40,448 nucleotides of DNA from Candidatus Phyllobacterium onerii (GTDB taxonomy: Bacteria > Pseudomonadota > Alphaproteobacteria > Rhizobiales > Rhizobiaceae): NCBI RefSeq assembly GCF_028331445.1, contig NZ_JAQMHX010000026.1, forward strand, positions 1 to 40,448, written 5' to 3'. Below, in pieces: positions 33,545 to 40,448 of the stretch (position 1 is its first letter; every line of letters begins with the position of its first letter). Position numbers and translations under genes: made by a program. Below the pieces are notes generated by a model. It saw nothing but the letters and a program-made list of their open reading frames with translations. It was not told the DNA's origin and searched no databases.

Positions 33545-34867
33545 ATGTCTGACATCTGCAGTTATTACGAACTTTTATCGCTCGATGCGACAGCCCGCGC
33601 CAATCTCCTGAAGCGGTCCGAAGCCGATCTTTCGAGCTTCACTGAAAAGGTCCGCCCGATCATTCAGGCTGTGCGCGAGGACGGCGACGCTGCACTTGTT
33701 CGTTTTGCCCGCGAACTCGATAAGGCCGATGTTACGGCTGGTAACCTCAAAGTGAGCGAGCAAGAATTCGATGAAGCTTTCGGCAAGGTGGAGGCGGAAG
33801 TCATCGAAGCGATCAAGTTCGGTATCGGTAATATTCGCAGTTTCCACGAGGAACAGAAGCCCGAGCCGATGTGGCTCAAGGAAGTTCGCCCCGGAGCCTA
33901 TGCCGGCGACCGGTGGACCCCGATTTCATCCGTCGCGCTTTACGTTCCGCGCGGCAAGGGTGCTTTTCCCTCGGTAACAATGATGACGACCGTTCCCGCG
34001 GTGGTTGCTGGTGTGCCTCACATATCAATTGTCACGCCGCCGACCTCGGACGGTTCGGTAGATGCTGCGACACTGGTTGCCGCGCGTCTTGCCGGCGTGC
34101 AGACAGTTTACAAATGTGGTGGAGCCCAGGCTGTCGCAGCGGTCGCCTACGGCACCGAAACGGTGCGTCCCGCCATCAAGATCGTCGGGCCCGGTAGTCC
34201 ATGGGTTGTAGCGGCGAAAAGGCTTCTCGCCGATGTGATCGATACTGGACTGCCTGCGGGTCCTTCTGAAGCAATCATCCTTGCTGATGAGACGATTGAT
34301 GGTCGCCTTGCCGCTCTGGATCTTCTAATCGAAGCAGAACACGGTCCTGATTCATCCGCCTATCTCGTCACGCACAGCCGGGTGGTCGCAGAAGTAGCTC
34401 GTGCAGCACTGCCGGATCATTGGTCAAGGATGACCGAGCAGCGCGTCAACTTCTCACGCTCAGTGCTGACTGGAACGTGCGGCGGCATTGTGCTGACGCC
34501 ATCGCTTGAAGAAAGCTACCGCTTCGTCAACGACTATGCCCCGGAGCATCTTGAGATTCTATCGACGGAGCCGTTCCGCCATCTTGGATCGATCACAGAA
34601 GCGGCTGAAATCCTGATGGGCCAACACACGCCTGTGACGCTTGGCAATTTCGTCCTTGGACCTAACGCCGTGCTTCCAACGAGTCGCTGGGCACGAACCT
34701 ACGGCCCGCTCTCCGTGACGGATTTCGTCAAGCGCTCGTCCATTGGCTACGTCACTTCCACTGCCTATCCGGAACTGGCCAAGTATGCACGGCAGCTCGC
34801 CAAATATGAAGGCTTTAGCTCGCACGAAAACGCTGTTTCGGAAGTTCGAGATCCGCTCATCCGATGA
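33545..34867 (+). CDS. HisD-like dehydrogenase, divergent
   Basis: A 440-residue member of the histidinol dehydrogenase family (VASVGLYIPGG-like segment SSVALYVPRGKGAFPSV, then VYKCGGAQAVAAVAYGTE, IVGPGSPWV and PAGPSEAII). The catalytic Glu-His pair is kept as E334-H335 (YAPEHLEI). Compared with E. coli HisD the zinc-site residues differ: Gln259 is Glu263 and Asp360 is Asn368, while His262 and His419 are kept (H266, H427). His367 is Ala375. This suggests another substrate than histidinol, as for the sulfopropanediol dehydrogenase HpsN of the same family. ATG 33545 is favoured by ACAGG upstream and family length; an in-frame GTG at 33497 overlaps the permease stop and is an alternative. Confidence 0.9.
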   Translation: MSDICSYYELLSLDATARANLLKRSEADLSSFTEKVRPIIQAVREDGDAALVRFARELDKADVTAGNLKVSEQEFDEAFGKVEAEVIEAIKFGIGNIRSFHEEQKPEPMWLKEVRPGAYAGDRWTPISSVALYVPRGKGAFPSVTMMTTVPAVVAGVPHISIVTPPTSDGSVDAATLVAARLAGVQTVYKCGGAQAVAAVAYGTETVRPAIKIVGPGSPWVVAAKRLLADVIDTGLPAGPSEAIILADETIDGRLAALDLLIEAEHGPDSSAYLVTHSRVVAEVARAALPDHWSRMTEQRVNFSRSVLTGTCGGIVLTPSLEESYRFVNDYAPEHLEILSTEPFRHLGSITEAAEILMGQHTPVTLGNFVLGPNAVLPTSRWARTYGPLSVTDFVKRSSIGYVTSTAYPELAKYARQLAKYEGFSSHENAVSEVRDPLIR

Positions 34868-34880
34868 AGGGGACACGACA

Positions 34881-35903
34881 ATGAAAGCGGTAAGGCTCTA
34901 TGCGGCCGGCGATCTCAGGTTCGAGGAAGTTGACGCACCAGGAAGTCCGAAGCCGGGGTGGGTGCGCATCAAGACAACGGCTGCTGGAATTTGCGGATCC
35001 GATCTCCATAACTACCGGACCGGGCAATGGATTTCCCGGACTCCCTCCACGGCCGGCCATGAACTAACGGGCGTGGTGTTAGAGGTCGGGGAGGGTGTTC
35101 AAGGCTTGGCAAATGGCGACCATGTCGTTGCCGACTCCCGTTTCTGGTGTGGCGAGTGTTTCTCTTGCCGCGCGGGACGTCGGCACCTCTGCACTGCGCT
35201 GGGTTTTGTGGGCGAGATATGTGATGGAGGCTTTGCCGAAGAGATCGTTCTTCCAGCTCGGCTTGTACACAAGGTTGACTCAACAATCGATCCATCGATC
35301 GCGGCCATGTCCGAGCCTTTTGCGGTGGCGATGCACGCCGTCCGTCGATTGTCGCCGCAGCCGGGCTCTGCCGTCCTTGTCGTGGGCTGCGGCCCCATCG
35401 GGGGACTGGTTGCTATGGTATTGTCACGCGGTCATGACGGGCCGGTGCTTGTCACTGACCGAAACGCAGACCGTGCCGAGCTTGTCGCGCGCGTCACCGG
35501 AGCCACGGTCGTCAACCTGGATGAGGACTCCATTGAATTTGCAACCGGCGGTGCACCTCTTTTGGCCGCCGTGGACGCGACTGGCAATACTGCTGTTCTC
35601 GCGCAGTTGCTTGATCTTGTGGCTGGTGGCGGAGCGATCGCTCTGGTCGGCATATTCCACAGCAACATGGACATCGATCCCAACCTGTTCGTGGAGCGCG
35701 AAATATGCCTCGTCGGCTGTCATGCCTTTTCGGATGAATTGCCTGTCGCCATTGGGCGGCTGGCTGAGTATGCCGACGATTTCAGACAACTTATCGATAG
35801 CGAGATTGGCCTGCGTGATGTTCCGGCGGCATATGATCGGCTGATCACCGGTCGGGCCAAAGGACTGAAGACGATTATTCGAATGGGTGGATCGCCTCAA
35901 TGA
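34881..35903 (+). CDS. Zinc-dependent alcohol/polyol dehydrogenase (MDR)
   Basis: A 340-residue medium-chain dehydrogenase of the threonine/sorbitol dehydrogenase type. Catalytic zinc ligands Cys38 (GICGSD) and His60-Glu61 (AGHE) and the four structural-zinc cysteines C90, C93, C96 and C104 are present. The nucleotide-binding glycine motif is VVGCGPIGG (about residues 172-180). It oxidises a secondary alcohol with NAD(P). AAGGGGA precedes ATG 34881, 13 bases after the HisD-like gene, so the two are cotranscribed. Its end overlaps the upstream extension of the regulator gene. With the SDR and the HisD-like enzyme it makes a three-dehydrogenase set. Confidence 0.93.
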   Translation: MKAVRLYAAGDLRFEEVDAPGSPKPGWVRIKTTAAGICGSDLHNYRTGQWISRTPSTAGHELTGVVLEVGEGVQGLANGDHVVADSRFWCGECFSCRAGRRHLCTALGFVGEICDGGFAEEIVLPARLVHKVDSTIDPSIAAMSEPFAVAMHAVRRLSPQPGSAVLVVGCGPIGGLVAMVLSRGHDGPVLVTDRNADRAELVARVTGATVVNLDEDSIEFATGGAPLLAAVDATGNTAVLAQLLDLVAGGGAIALVGIFHSNMDIDPNLFVEREICLVGCHAFSDELPVAIGRLAEYADDFRQLIDSEIGLRDVPAAYDRLITGRAKGLKTIIRMGGSPQ

Positions 35904-35934
35904 CACAGAACTCTCTGAAAATGCGCTCACGAAA

Positions 35935-36666
35935 ATGATCAACCTACCCGATAATGCCAGCCCCCTTTATGAGAAAGTGAAGAACTATGTTCTGCAGAAC
36001 ATAGGCAGCGGTCTATGGGGCCAGGATCAGCGACTTCCTTCTGAGAACGAGCTCGTGTCGGCGCTTGGTGTTTCCCGCATGACCATCCATCGTGCCTTGA
36101 GGGAATTGACCTCTGTTGGTGTGCTTGTTCGCATTCAGGGTGTAGGTACGTTCGTTGCCGCTTCGCAGGCGAAGTCCGACTTGCTCGAGATCAACAATAT
36201 CGCCGCCGAAATTGAAGCCCGGGGTCACAGCCACCATTCGAAGGTCCTCCTTGTGGAAACGCTCATGACGACACCAGCATTGACGACTGCCTTCGAATTC
36301 AAGAAACGCAGGCTGGTCTATCATTCCATTGTTATTCATTTCGAAAATGACGAACCGGTCCAACTGGAGGAGCGCTTCGTTAATCCCGATCTTGCACCGG
36401 ACTACGACCAGCAGGATTTCAAGAGCCAAACCACCTTCGAGTACCTCCAGCAGCAAACACCGGTTACCGAAATCGAGCATGTCATTTCTGCGATTGCGGC
36501 AGATGAGGCAACTGCCGAACACCTGCGACTAAATCCCAGCGAACCTTGTCTTTTACTCCACCGCAGGACTTGGACGGGCGATGCCGTGGTAACGGTAAAC
36601 CGGTTTACCTACGCCGGAGCCCGCTATTCGTTGGGAAGCCGGTATTGGCCAAGTCGCAAAAAATAG
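35935..36666 (+). CDS. GntR-family regulator, HutC subfamily
   Basis: A 243-residue regulator. Residues ~8-75 are the GntR winged helix (PLYEKVKNYVLQNI, then RLPSENELVSALGVSRMTIH, then GVLVRIQGVGTFVA). Residues ~95-235 are a UTRA ligand-binding domain typical of HutC-like proteins (VYHSIVIHFENDEPVQLEER, then LLLHRRTWTGDAVVTVNRF). Such regulators usually repress catabolic operons until a pathway metabolite binds. The palindromes at 28408-28419 and 29313-29324 are the likely operators. The start is uncertain: ATG 35935 has a poor ribosome binding site, and an in-frame GTG at 35887 overlapping the dehydrogenase gene is possible. Confidence 0.9.
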   Translation: MINLPDNASPLYEKVKNYVLQNIGSGLWGQDQRLPSENELVSALGVSRMTIHRALRELTSVGVLVRIQGVGTFVAASQAKSDLLEINNIAAEIEARGHSHHSKVLLVETLMTTPALTTAFEFKKRRLVYHSIVIHFENDEPVQLEERFVNPDLAPDYDQQDFKSQTTFEYLQQQTPVTEIEHVISAIAADEATAEHLRLNPSEPCLLLHRRTWTGDAVVTVNRFTYAGARYSLGSRYWPSRKK

Positions 36667-36757
36667 TTTGTCGCTCACCGATAAGCGACTGACTCCAACT
36701 GAACAAATTGGAAAAATTCGCCGGTTTTAGATCGGCTTGACGGGGATCGGTTTTGCA

Positions 36758-38050
36758 ATGAACGAGACAACCAGCCGGACGGCTGAAATCAGGAATATAG
36801 CCAGAATAGATCAACACCGTGCACAACGGATGCTGGCGGACTTGCTGCTCGATCTGTTTGGCATGCGGGCGTCGGACGTTCAGATAAACTACGATCAGTA
36901 TAGCCTCAATTCGTTGAATGGCTTTTTCAGCTGCGATGGTGAGGCCTTTTTCTTCAAGTTTCATCAGGAGGAGGGCGAGGAGGAAATGACCGGCGAGTAT
37001 TATCGCGCGGACATTCTTGCCAATGCCGGCCTGCCCGTCGATCAGCCCGTATACATGTCAGTTCTGCCCGGAGAACAGATTCTGATTTACCGCAGGCGGA
37101 ACGATCCCCGGTTCTCCGACGTGCTTCGCGAACTTGATTTCACGGAAGACCCCGCCGAGCGAGCAAGCGCTGTTGATGCGGAAAGCAACCTGTGCGCGAA
37201 GCTGCTTGATGTGTATCGCGAGACGCTGCATCCTATCAGCGTGGAAGAGGCCGCCGCCGAACCGGTTCACCGGCTTTTTTATGAACGCCTCATTGATCCT
37301 GCCACGCGCTCGTTTCCCGGGGGGCGGTTTGCCGATTTCTACATAGGCAAGACGTTTCGCTTTCCCGAGGTCGAACTGGGATGGGACGAATTCGCGCGGC
37401 TGAAATTTATGATAAACGGCCGCCGCTATAGGTCAAGCATCGGCGAGCTTTTCAATGCGGCATATGTCCGGTTAGGCCCGAGCCGTCTCGCGGATAACGG
37501 CGGGGTAGTCGCTCATGGCGACGCCCACAACGCAAATGTGTGGTATACGGCGGAAGCCGGTGGGAAAGCGAAGCTTTCGTTTTTCGATCCGGCGTTTGCC
37601 GGCTCCAACGTTCCTGCGCTTCTGGCAGAAGTTAAGGCGACTTTTCACAATATTTTCGCTCATCCCTTGTGGCTGTATGACCCGGCTATCGCCAGCCAAA
37701 TGTTCAAGACGTCGGTGCGGCGGGATGCGGATGAACTGCATGTCGAAACAGACTGGGAGCTAACGCTTGTGCGCAAATCATTGCTTGAAGTGAAGGCGAT
37801 TCATCTGTGGCGCCCGCTTCTAGGCGAGTTGAAAGAGCGTGCATTGTTACCGGATGATTGGCGAACGGTTATCCGCTTAGCACTTTTCCTCTGCCCGACG
37901 CTCGTGATGGACCTGCGTGCCGGAGCAAGAAACCACACGCCCGCCTCCTCGCTGATTGCGTTCTCTGTCGCGGTGATGGCTGGCAGCCCACCCGAAAACG
38001 GCAGCGATGATTTTACTCGGTTTCTCAATATGATCGATCCTGAAAGCTGA
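36758..38050 (+). CDS. APH-fold small-molecule kinase
   Basis: A 430-residue protein of the aminoglycoside/choline/homoserine kinase fold. A candidate ATP Lys is at ~67 (FFFKFHQEEG), a helix Glu at ~80, the catalytic loop is HGDAHNAN (253-260, Asp255 base, Asn260 metal), and the metal-binding Asp is Asp277 in SFFDPAF. It should phosphorylate a hydroxyl group on a small molecule in the cytoplasm. At the end of a catabolic cluster rather than among resistance genes it more likely traps or activates the imported substrate than inactivates an antibiotic. A TTG at 36737 is an alternative start; ATG 36758 is preferred. Confidence 0.82.
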   Translation: MNETTSRTAEIRNIARIDQHRAQRMLADLLLDLFGMRASDVQINYDQYSLNSLNGFFSCDGEAFFFKFHQEEGEEEMTGEYYRADILANAGLPVDQPVYMSVLPGEQILIYRRRNDPRFSDVLRELDFTEDPAERASAVDAESNLCAKLLDVYRETLHPISVEEAAAEPVHRLFYERLIDPATRSFPGGRFADFYIGKTFRFPEVELGWDEFARLKFMINGRRYRSSIGELFNAAYVRLGPSRLADNGGVVAHGDAHNANVWYTAEAGGKAKLSFFDPAFAGSNVPALLAEVKATFHNIFAHPLWLYDPAIASQMFKTSVRRDADELHVETDWELTLVRKSLLEVKAIHLWRPLLGELKERALLPDDWRTVIRLALFLCPTLVMDLRAGARNHTPASSLIAFSVAVMAGSPPENGSDDFTRFLNMIDPES

Positions 38051-38576
38051 CCGGTCAGGGATTTAATGCGTCCTGTCGCGGCGGCTGGCTTCGAGGAGTC
38101 TCTGTGGACGGCAGCGCTGATTTCAGGGCGAATGGCGATCACCTCGGCTGGCGCGTTCGTCGTCGAACAACTGGCGACTTAAAGCGCGCTTGCCGAACCG
38201 ACGGAGCAGGCAGACGTCAGGGAGATGTTCGCGATCTGTGCTCCGAAGGTCGCATAATGGCTCTTTCGTAACCGCACAATTTGGAATTCAGTATGGCAGC
38301 ATCACCAGGTTTAGCCGCGGGGGAATTCGGCAAACAATCGTGCCGCCGTACACAATGCCATGTGCCCCTCCGGGCGAGGTTAAAAGGTCAAAACCTACGG
38401 CAAACGTCCCCGTAGGACAACGAGACGAGGGGCCTCCGCCCAGTCACGCCTTGGAACATTTGCATCATTGGCTGAGTTCTTTTCCTGAAGGTGACGAGTT
38501 GCTTCCATGACACAGGCGTCGATCGTGGATCGCCGCCGGAACCGAGCGCTTACAACGTGACCGAAAGGATGCGTTC
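38051..38576. other. Spacer with a repeat and a hairpin
   Basis: About 525 bases without a supported gene; a 106-codon plus-strand frame has no start signal or family. It holds the second 39-bp repeat (38238-38276) and a hairpin, CCTACGG (38394-38400) with CCGTAGG (38410-38416), enclosing a 9-base loop. GAAAGGA just before 38577 is the ribosome binding site of the next gene. Confidence 0.5.
38238..38276 (+). repeat. 39-bp repeat with TCGCATAATG core, copy 2
   Basis: Direct-orientation partner of 6581-6619 (31 of 39 matches by eye), lying between the kinase gene and the flavoprotein gene. The two copies bracket 31.6 kb, including both metabolic operons. Confidence 0.5.
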
Positions 38577-39665
38577 ATGACTGAACACACAACGCCGGAG
38601 CCCCGTAAGGGCACGCCAAGCCCAAGAATAGAAGAGCCGGAGTTCCGTCAGCGGTTTTTGAGCCAATTCAAAGACCCTGCATTCAATCCTTTGAAGACGG
38701 AACTTGATCTGATCGTGACGGCTGCTTGGGACGCTTACAAGCACCAGCGCAAGAGCCCCGAGACCTCCAAAGCCGGTCAAGGTTTCCATGATCCAGAGTA
38801 TGACCTCGCGGTCGACTGGATCAAGGCAAAGGCAAAGGTTGATGCGGCACAGCGTCAATACGAAGATAGCGCCGCTCGCCGCCGGGTACTCCTGATCAGC
38901 GGATCGTCACGGAGCGAACATACCTGTCCCGGTGAAATGTCCAAATCCTTTCGCCTCGTGGAAATCGCTCATGAAGTGTTCAACCAGTCGGGCGAGGTGG
39001 ACGTGGAGATTCTGGAGCTTGGCAGGCTTACGTCCGAGTATGGTCGCAACATCCATCCCTGCAAAGCCTGCTTTTCGACTTCGCCAGCGCTGTGTCATTG
39101 GCCATGCTCATGCTATCCGAATTATTCACTCGGGCAGACACAGGACTGGATGAACGACATCTATCCGATGTGGGTCGCGGCTCACGGGGTGATGATCGTC
39201 ACGCCTGTGAATTGGTACCATGTCACATCCCCGGTCAAATTGATGATGGACCGTCTGGTCTGTGCCGACGGTGGTAATCCCGATCCCACCCTGACACAGG
39301 GCAAAGACGCCAAGCTAGCAAAGCAGATCGAATTGGAGGGCTGGGACTATCCAAGACACCTTGCGGGCCGTTTCTTTTCGGTGGTCGTGCATGGAGATGT
39401 GGAAGGGGTGGAGAATGTTCGCCGTAGCGTTTCGGACTGGCTTCGATTCATGCAGCTCTCGCCGGCAGGACCGCTTGCTGAAGTAGACCGCTATATAGGT
39501 TACTGGAAACCCTATGCCACAAACCACGAAGAGCTCGATGCCGATACCGCCATTCAAGACGAAGTCCGCAACGCCGCTCAAACGTTATTGGAGGCAGTGA
39601 TTGGCCAGCGCGACGGACAATTCGTTGCAGCCGGAAAACATCTGCAGCAACCCCGTCAGAAATAG
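38577..39665 (+). CDS. Flavodoxin-fold NAD(P)H-dependent reductase, Cys-rich
   Basis: A 362-residue protein. An N-terminal helical extension of ~100 residues (FKDPAFNPLKTELDLIV, then AVDWIKAKAKVDAAQRQYED) precedes a flavodoxin-like FMN reductase domain: VLLISGSSRSEHTCPGEMS (104-122, FMN phosphate loop), then DWMNDIYPMWVAAHGVMIVT and PVNWYHVTSPVKLMMDRL. A Cys cluster C162-x2-C165-x7-C173-x3-C177-x-C179 lies after beta-2 and could bind a metal or iron-sulfur cluster. It probably reduces quinones, flavins or other small molecules with NAD(P)H in the cytoplasm. The GAAAGGA ribosome binding site is well placed. It stands alone, just past the kinase gene and before Crp/Fnr fragments. Confidence 0.85.
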   Translation: MTEHTTPEPRKGTPSPRIEEPEFRQRFLSQFKDPAFNPLKTELDLIVTAAWDAYKHQRKSPETSKAGQGFHDPEYDLAVDWIKAKAKVDAAQRQYEDSAARRRVLLISGSSRSEHTCPGEMSKSFRLVEIAHEVFNQSGEVDVEILELGRLTSEYGRNIHPCKACFSTSPALCHWPCSCYPNYSLGQTQDWMNDIYPMWVAAHGVMIVTPVNWYHVTSPVKLMMDRLVCADGGNPDPTLTQGKDAKLAKQIELEGWDYPRHLAGRFFSVVVHGDVEGVENVRRSVSDWLRFMQLSPAGPLAEVDRYIGYWKPYATNHEELDADTAIQDEVRNAAQTLLEAVIGQRDGQFVAAGKHLQQPRQK

Positions 39666-39720
39666 GCGTTATGACGTCGGCCCACTATCTTGTGTTCGGA
39701 TTCCCGAGTTTTGCACCGCG

Positions 39721-39948
39721 GGCGACGATCTGTATCTGACCCATGAGTTCATGGCGGTGATGCTCGGCATGCGCCGTCCCTGGGTCACGGAAACCCTGCA
39801 TTCACTTGAAGGTGAGGGCCACATCCGTGCTACCCGCGGAAAGGTCACCATTATCAACCGGGCGGGATTGCTGGCGGAAGCGAACGGTTTCTATGGTGTC
39901 GCCGAACGCGGGTACCAAAAATTGCTGAGCACTGGGCTATCGCGGTGA
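39721..39948 (+). pseudogene. Crp/Fnr-family regulator, C-terminal HTH fragment
   Basis: Encodes only the DNA-binding end of a Crp/Fnr-type regulator: LYLTHEFMAVMLGMRRPWVT, then LEGEGHIRATRGKVTIINR, then GFYGVAERGYQKLL. The cyclic-nucleotide-like sensor domain is missing upstream, where the frame runs back into the flavoprotein gene. It has no start signal, so it is a remnant. The matching N-terminal type domain occurs downstream, in inverted order. Confidence 0.75.
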
Positions 39949-40019
39949 ACAGTATGTACAATTGTCCGTTGGGGACGCCCTGTTAGGCCGGTTGATCAAG
40001 CTGGCGGAAAGCCGATCTC

Positions 40020-40349
40020 GTGTCGCATAAACAATTTGCCAACGTCCTGCTCAAATCTTTGAGCGGGGAAGGGTTCGCGCTGTTGGCACTTTTTCTGAAT
40101 GAAATCGAGCTGACCTACCGCCAGCAAATCGAATTGCCGCACGAGCCGATTGCTTACATGGTCTTTCTAGAAGGCGGCGTCATCTCCGTCGTGGCAACGA
40201 GCCCGGATGGCAGAGACACGGAAGTCGGCGCCACACCGATTAAAGAATTCACGCCGGTTTTTTCCGTTGCGGACTGCGCAACCGCAGGCGAGGAAAGCAA
40301 CAGCACAGTGGCAGTCAAGACAAACTTGTTCATGTTCGCACTCCCTTGA
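40020..40349 (+). pseudogene. Crp/Fnr-family regulator, N-terminal fragment
   Basis: From a GTG at 40020 the frame encodes the start of a Crp/Fnr-like sensor domain: FANVLLKSLSGEGFALLALF, then RQQIELPHEPIAYMVFLEGG, then ISVVATSPDGRDTEVGA. After that the sequence no longer resembles the family and stops at 40349, giving ~109 residues instead of ~230-250, with no helix-turn-helix. It is broken by a deletion, or the window's low-quality end hides the rest. Confidence 0.7.
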
Positions 40350-40360
40350 AGAGGTGCGCG

Positions 40361-40384
40361 GCCGGGGGGGTCCCGGCCCCCCCG
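40361..40384. repeat. G/C homopolymer inverted repeat near window end
   Basis: GGCCGGG (40361-40367) pairs with CCCGGCC (40373-40379), and a shifted pairing CGGGGGG/CCCCCCG also works. No U-tract follows directly. The runs of G and C and the following C-rich bases to 40448 look unlike the rest of the window and may be a sequencing or contig-end artefact. Confidence 0.5.
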
Positions 40385-40448
40385 AAGGGCTAAAATAGAA
40401 ATTTACCACCCAGTAGGCCCCCACACAGCCCCGCGCCCCGTCGGAGGG

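Noticed and set aside
38190..38510. 106-codon plus-strand frame in the spacer after the kinase
   Set aside because: No start signal. Its partial similarity to translated 6.5 kb DNA is explained by the non-coding 39-bp repeat.
1..40448. CRISPR array, rRNA or tRNA genes
   Set aside because: No regularly spaced repeats, no rRNA-like sequence and no cloverleaf with a TTCGA-type arm were found by reading; a tRNAscan or Infernal run would be decisive.

Overview
The window looks like an accessory stretch of an alphaproteobacterial genome, most likely of the order Hyphomicrobiales (a Rhizobium/Phyllobacterium/Brucella-type organism). This is inferred from gene families (DUF2161 protein, Arg-rich Tat protein, UdgX-type repair protein, PotABCD-type importer, IS110 and integrase remnants), from moderately high G+C genes, and from AT-richer spacers. 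No rRNA, tRNA or CRISPR array was found. The final ~90 bases are G/C homopolymer-rich and may be a poor-quality contig end.

Layout. 1-1.9 kb: almost gene-free, apart from a possible small membrane protein. 1.9-5.2 kb: an AraC-type regulator, a cytochrome P450 with a twin-arginine (Tat) signal, and a small Arg-rich Tat protein. 5.8-6.5 kb: a DUF2161 nuclease-like protein. 6.8-13.6 kb, minus strand: a six-gene unit (Tat epoxide hydrolase, Ohr, Tat alpha/beta hydrolase, cytochrome P460-like protein, SDR, secreted hydrolase), followed by a TetR regulator with a near-perfect and probably leaderless promoter and a quinone oxidoreductase. A large winged-helix/ATPase/TPR regulator (13.8-16.7 kb) is read divergently. 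16.7-19.3 kb: an IS110 transposase fragment, two small unknown genes and a long stem-loop. 19.4-22.0 kb: an 897-residue fusion of a radical SAM repair-type protein, DUF4130 and UdgX. 22.2-27.2 kb: a decayed integrase, a small ABM-like protein, an adenylate cyclase/TPR protein flanked by 21-bp direct repeats, a vapBC module and a frameshifted fic remnant.

27.2-38.1 kb: the most coherent metabolic system. It holds a HisC-like aminotransferase (minus strand) divergent from an SDR, then a PotABCD-like ABC importer, a divergent HisD-like dehydrogenase, a zinc alcohol dehydrogenase, a HutC-type GntR regulator and an APH-fold kinase. A perfect palindrome TTGTATATACAA lies in the divergent promoter region, and a 10/12 copy overlaps the -10 of the transporter promoter. 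The cluster therefore looks like one inducible regulon for import and oxidation of an amino-alcohol or polyol-like substrate. 38.6-40.4 kb: a Cys-rich flavodoxin-fold reductase and two fragments of Crp/Fnr regulators in swapped order.

Two themes stand out. One is an envelope-directed set of oxidative and hydrolytic enzymes: Tat P450, P460, and Tat or Sec epoxide and alpha/beta hydrolases. The other is the HisC/HisD-like catabolic regulon, whose substrate cannot be read from the sequence.
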